In this document: piece after piece, positions 62,777-64,000 of the stretch
How positions within the stretch are numbered: position 1 is the stretch's first letter
How the letters are laid out: each line of letters opens with the position of its first letter
NCBI GenBank assembly: GCA_956465555.1
Contig: OY101116.1
Span: 2,046,001 to 2,110,000, forward strand
Length of the DNA: 64,000 bases
Source of the DNA: Nitzschia sp. pyKryTriq1
Lineage: Eukaryota > Bacillariophyta > Bacillariophyceae > Bacillariales > Bacillariaceae
Direction of reading: 5' to 3'
Notes under the pieces: generated by a model
The model's input: only the letters and a program-made list of their open reading frames with translations
What the model was told of the DNA's origin: nothing
Databases searched by the model: none
Translations under genes and position numbers: made by a program

Positions 62777-64000
62777 ATGATGGCGTCTCCAGCGGTGTTA
62801 TCGCCGTCGTTTTTCAATCTCTACGATGATCTGGAACACGATGCCGCTGGTCTAGAAGATTCTAGCGCCCGTCTGCAGGTGGCCAAGGCAATGAGGGAAG
62901 CGTCCAAACAGGCCTTGGCGATACATCAGAAGAGTCTTCGATCGACGCGAGCACTCATCAAGGAGCAAACAGAGCGGATCGATCTCGTTTCCAAACACTG
63001 GTTTTACGGTACCACGCTCCTTCAACCGCAACTTTGGTGGCGAGGCGGTTGCCAGGGCAAGATTGAACGTGCCAGGGCCAAGCTTAACAAGGCTCAAGAA
63101 CAAGATTTACCTGTGATTATACAAACTATACATCAAGCTCAGACAGTGGAGCTTCCGCAACGGGAGGCCGAAGTACAGAAGCAGCTTGGCCGTTTCGAGC
63201 TGTCAGCAAACGCTGCCTCGGAACGTGAAGTTCTTCGACAGCAGGCGTTTCGGGAATATCCTTCTCCCCAGTTACTTCAGCTTCAACATCAGGAAGACGC
63301 TATTCAAAAGGAAATCAAGTGCTCGCAACGAGAAGCGACGACCTTGGAAGATATCATCGCGAAGCTCTTTGAAGCGAGGAAGATATTTGATTGTTCCACG
63401 ATTCTTTTGGACGATGCTTCGAAGCACAACAACAAGTTTGAATCGTTGAAAAACGCACCCACTGATATCACTAGACCAATGGATTCGCTTAATTCACTGA
63501 AGTATCGGTCCCGCAACGAGACATTGGTGGCAGATGGAACGAAAATCGTCACTATTGAGCAACGAAGTGGAGAACGGGATTTGTTTCATCTTTCCCGTGA
63601 CGGCAAGATAATATCCACCAACTTTCCTTGTCCAAACAGGTGCGGTTTTTTGGTGACTTGGCATGAAACATATTGTTGTGCGGGCTGCAAAAGTGATGGT
63701 GGTGGGGAGCACGGTTCTAGGTGTGACCGCAAGGCAGTCGTTAGCCAACAGGGTGCCCAGCAAAAACTGTTGGATTTGAACCGCAGGCAAAATGCCCGCG
63801 TCACCAGCATGAATACCGAAGACGATACATGCAATCGCTTATTTTCTCAGGCGCGTCAAGAGACCAAACGGGCTGAAAGAATGATATTTGAAGCCTTGAA
63901 TGCTGTTGATCCGTCGATTCACGAACGATACTCATCAATCTGTACGCGGCTGGTCACAGTATCGTGTCATCATGTGGCTCACAGTCCTCATGGAGGTTGT
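62777..64000 (+). CDS. Coiled-coil/Cys-rich protein, 3' partial
   Basis: An ATG opens 408 codons with no stop before the right edge, so the gene continues outside. The first ~120 residues are helical (LRSTRALIKEQTERIDLVSK, then HWFYGTTLLQPQLWWRGG), and long helical/coiled-coil stretches rich in Gln, Glu and Leu follow to about residue 225. Near residues 285-325 comes a cysteine/histidine cluster: CPNRCGFLVTWHETYCCAGC with EHGSRCDRK after it, a likely zinc-binding knuckle. No named family recognised. A multigene family in diatoms is possible; this copy has no visible break. Confidence 0.75.
   Translation, partial: MMASPAVLSPSFFNLYDDLEHDAAGLEDSSARLQVAKAMREASKQALAIHQKSLRSTRALIKEQTERIDLVSKHWFYGTTLLQPQLWWRGGCQGKIERARAKLNKAQEQDLPVIIQTIHQAQTVELPQREAEVQKQLGRFELSANAASEREVLRQQAFREYPSPQLLQLQHQEDAIQKEIKCSQREATTLEDIIAKLFEARKIFDCSTILLDDASKHNNKFESLKNAPTDITRPMDSLNSLKYRSRNETLVADGTKIVTIEQRSGERDLFHLSRDGKIISTNFPCPNRCGFLVTWHETYCCAGCKSDGGGEHGSRCDRKAVVSQQGAQQKLLDLNRRQNARVTSMNTEDDTCNRLFSQARQETKRAERMIFEALNAVDPSIHERYSSICTRLVTVSCHHVAHSPHGGC

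Overview
The window reads as nuclear DNA of a photosynthetic stramenopile, most likely a diatom (probably a pennate; the genus cannot be assigned from sequence alone). The signs are compact genes on both strands, short introns (about 50-140 nt) with GTAAGT/GTGAGT/GTACGT donors and pyrimidine-AG acceptors, a plastid-type GAFAP presequence motif on one protein, and families typical of these algae, such as a prolyl 4-hydroxylase with ShK modules. I support 25 protein-coding genes and one broken gene. The first and last genes run off the window. No rRNA, convincing tRNA, CRISPR array or recognisable transposase or reverse transcriptase gene was seen. Splice models were built by hand from frame continuity, splice sites and family motifs.

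Layout. 0-13 kb, plus strand: 5'-partial double-bromodomain protein; a large orphan protein with a myristoylation/palmitoylation N-terminus; ShK-P4H; secreted class 3 lipase; TRIC-type cation channel. 13-21 kb, minus strand: Pumilio protein whose eight RNA-reading triplets can all be read, and a type I membrane protein resembling a glycosyltransferase. 21-30 kb: MOCS3/UBA4 (+), S4-RluA pseudouridine synthase (-), succinate dehydrogenase subunit D (+), a secreted or ER coiled-coil protein (-), the tail-anchored ubiquitin-conjugating enzyme UBE2J (-), and an armadillo-like pseudogene (+). 30-44 kb: NOL11-like nucleolar protein (-), small membrane protein (+), CLPTM1 (-), phytanoyl-CoA-dioxygenase-like protein (+), and a GBF1/GNOM-type Sec7 ARF-GEF (-). 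45-64 kb: cohesin SMC1 (+), class II eIF4E (-), MPP10 (+), a PHD-like prolyl hydroxylase fused to leucine-rich repeats (-), homocysteine S-methyltransferase (-), a membrane-anchored cupin/JmjC oxygenase (+), an M14 carboxypeptidase with an anchor-like tail (-), and a coiled-coil/Cys-rich protein running off the right edge (+).

The genes do not form one pathway. Recurring themes are ribosome and RNA biology (NOL11-like, MPP10, PUF, eIF4E, RluA, UBA4), ER and secretory membrane function (CLPTM1, TRIC, UBE2J, GBF1), and Fe(II)/2-oxoglutarate oxygenases (four unrelated ones in 52 kb). Several gene pairs converge with only 26-165 bp between stop codons. Many longer intergenic gaps carry a degenerate GTAC-rich repeat (GTACCGGTAC, GGTACTGTAC and similar). 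The least explained DNA is the pair of non-coding stretches at 10.6-12.2 and 17.05-18.4 kb, the first with a minisatellite and one copy of a dispersed hairpin repeat (its partner lies at 43.8 kb), the second with a cluster of hairpins sharing a loop.
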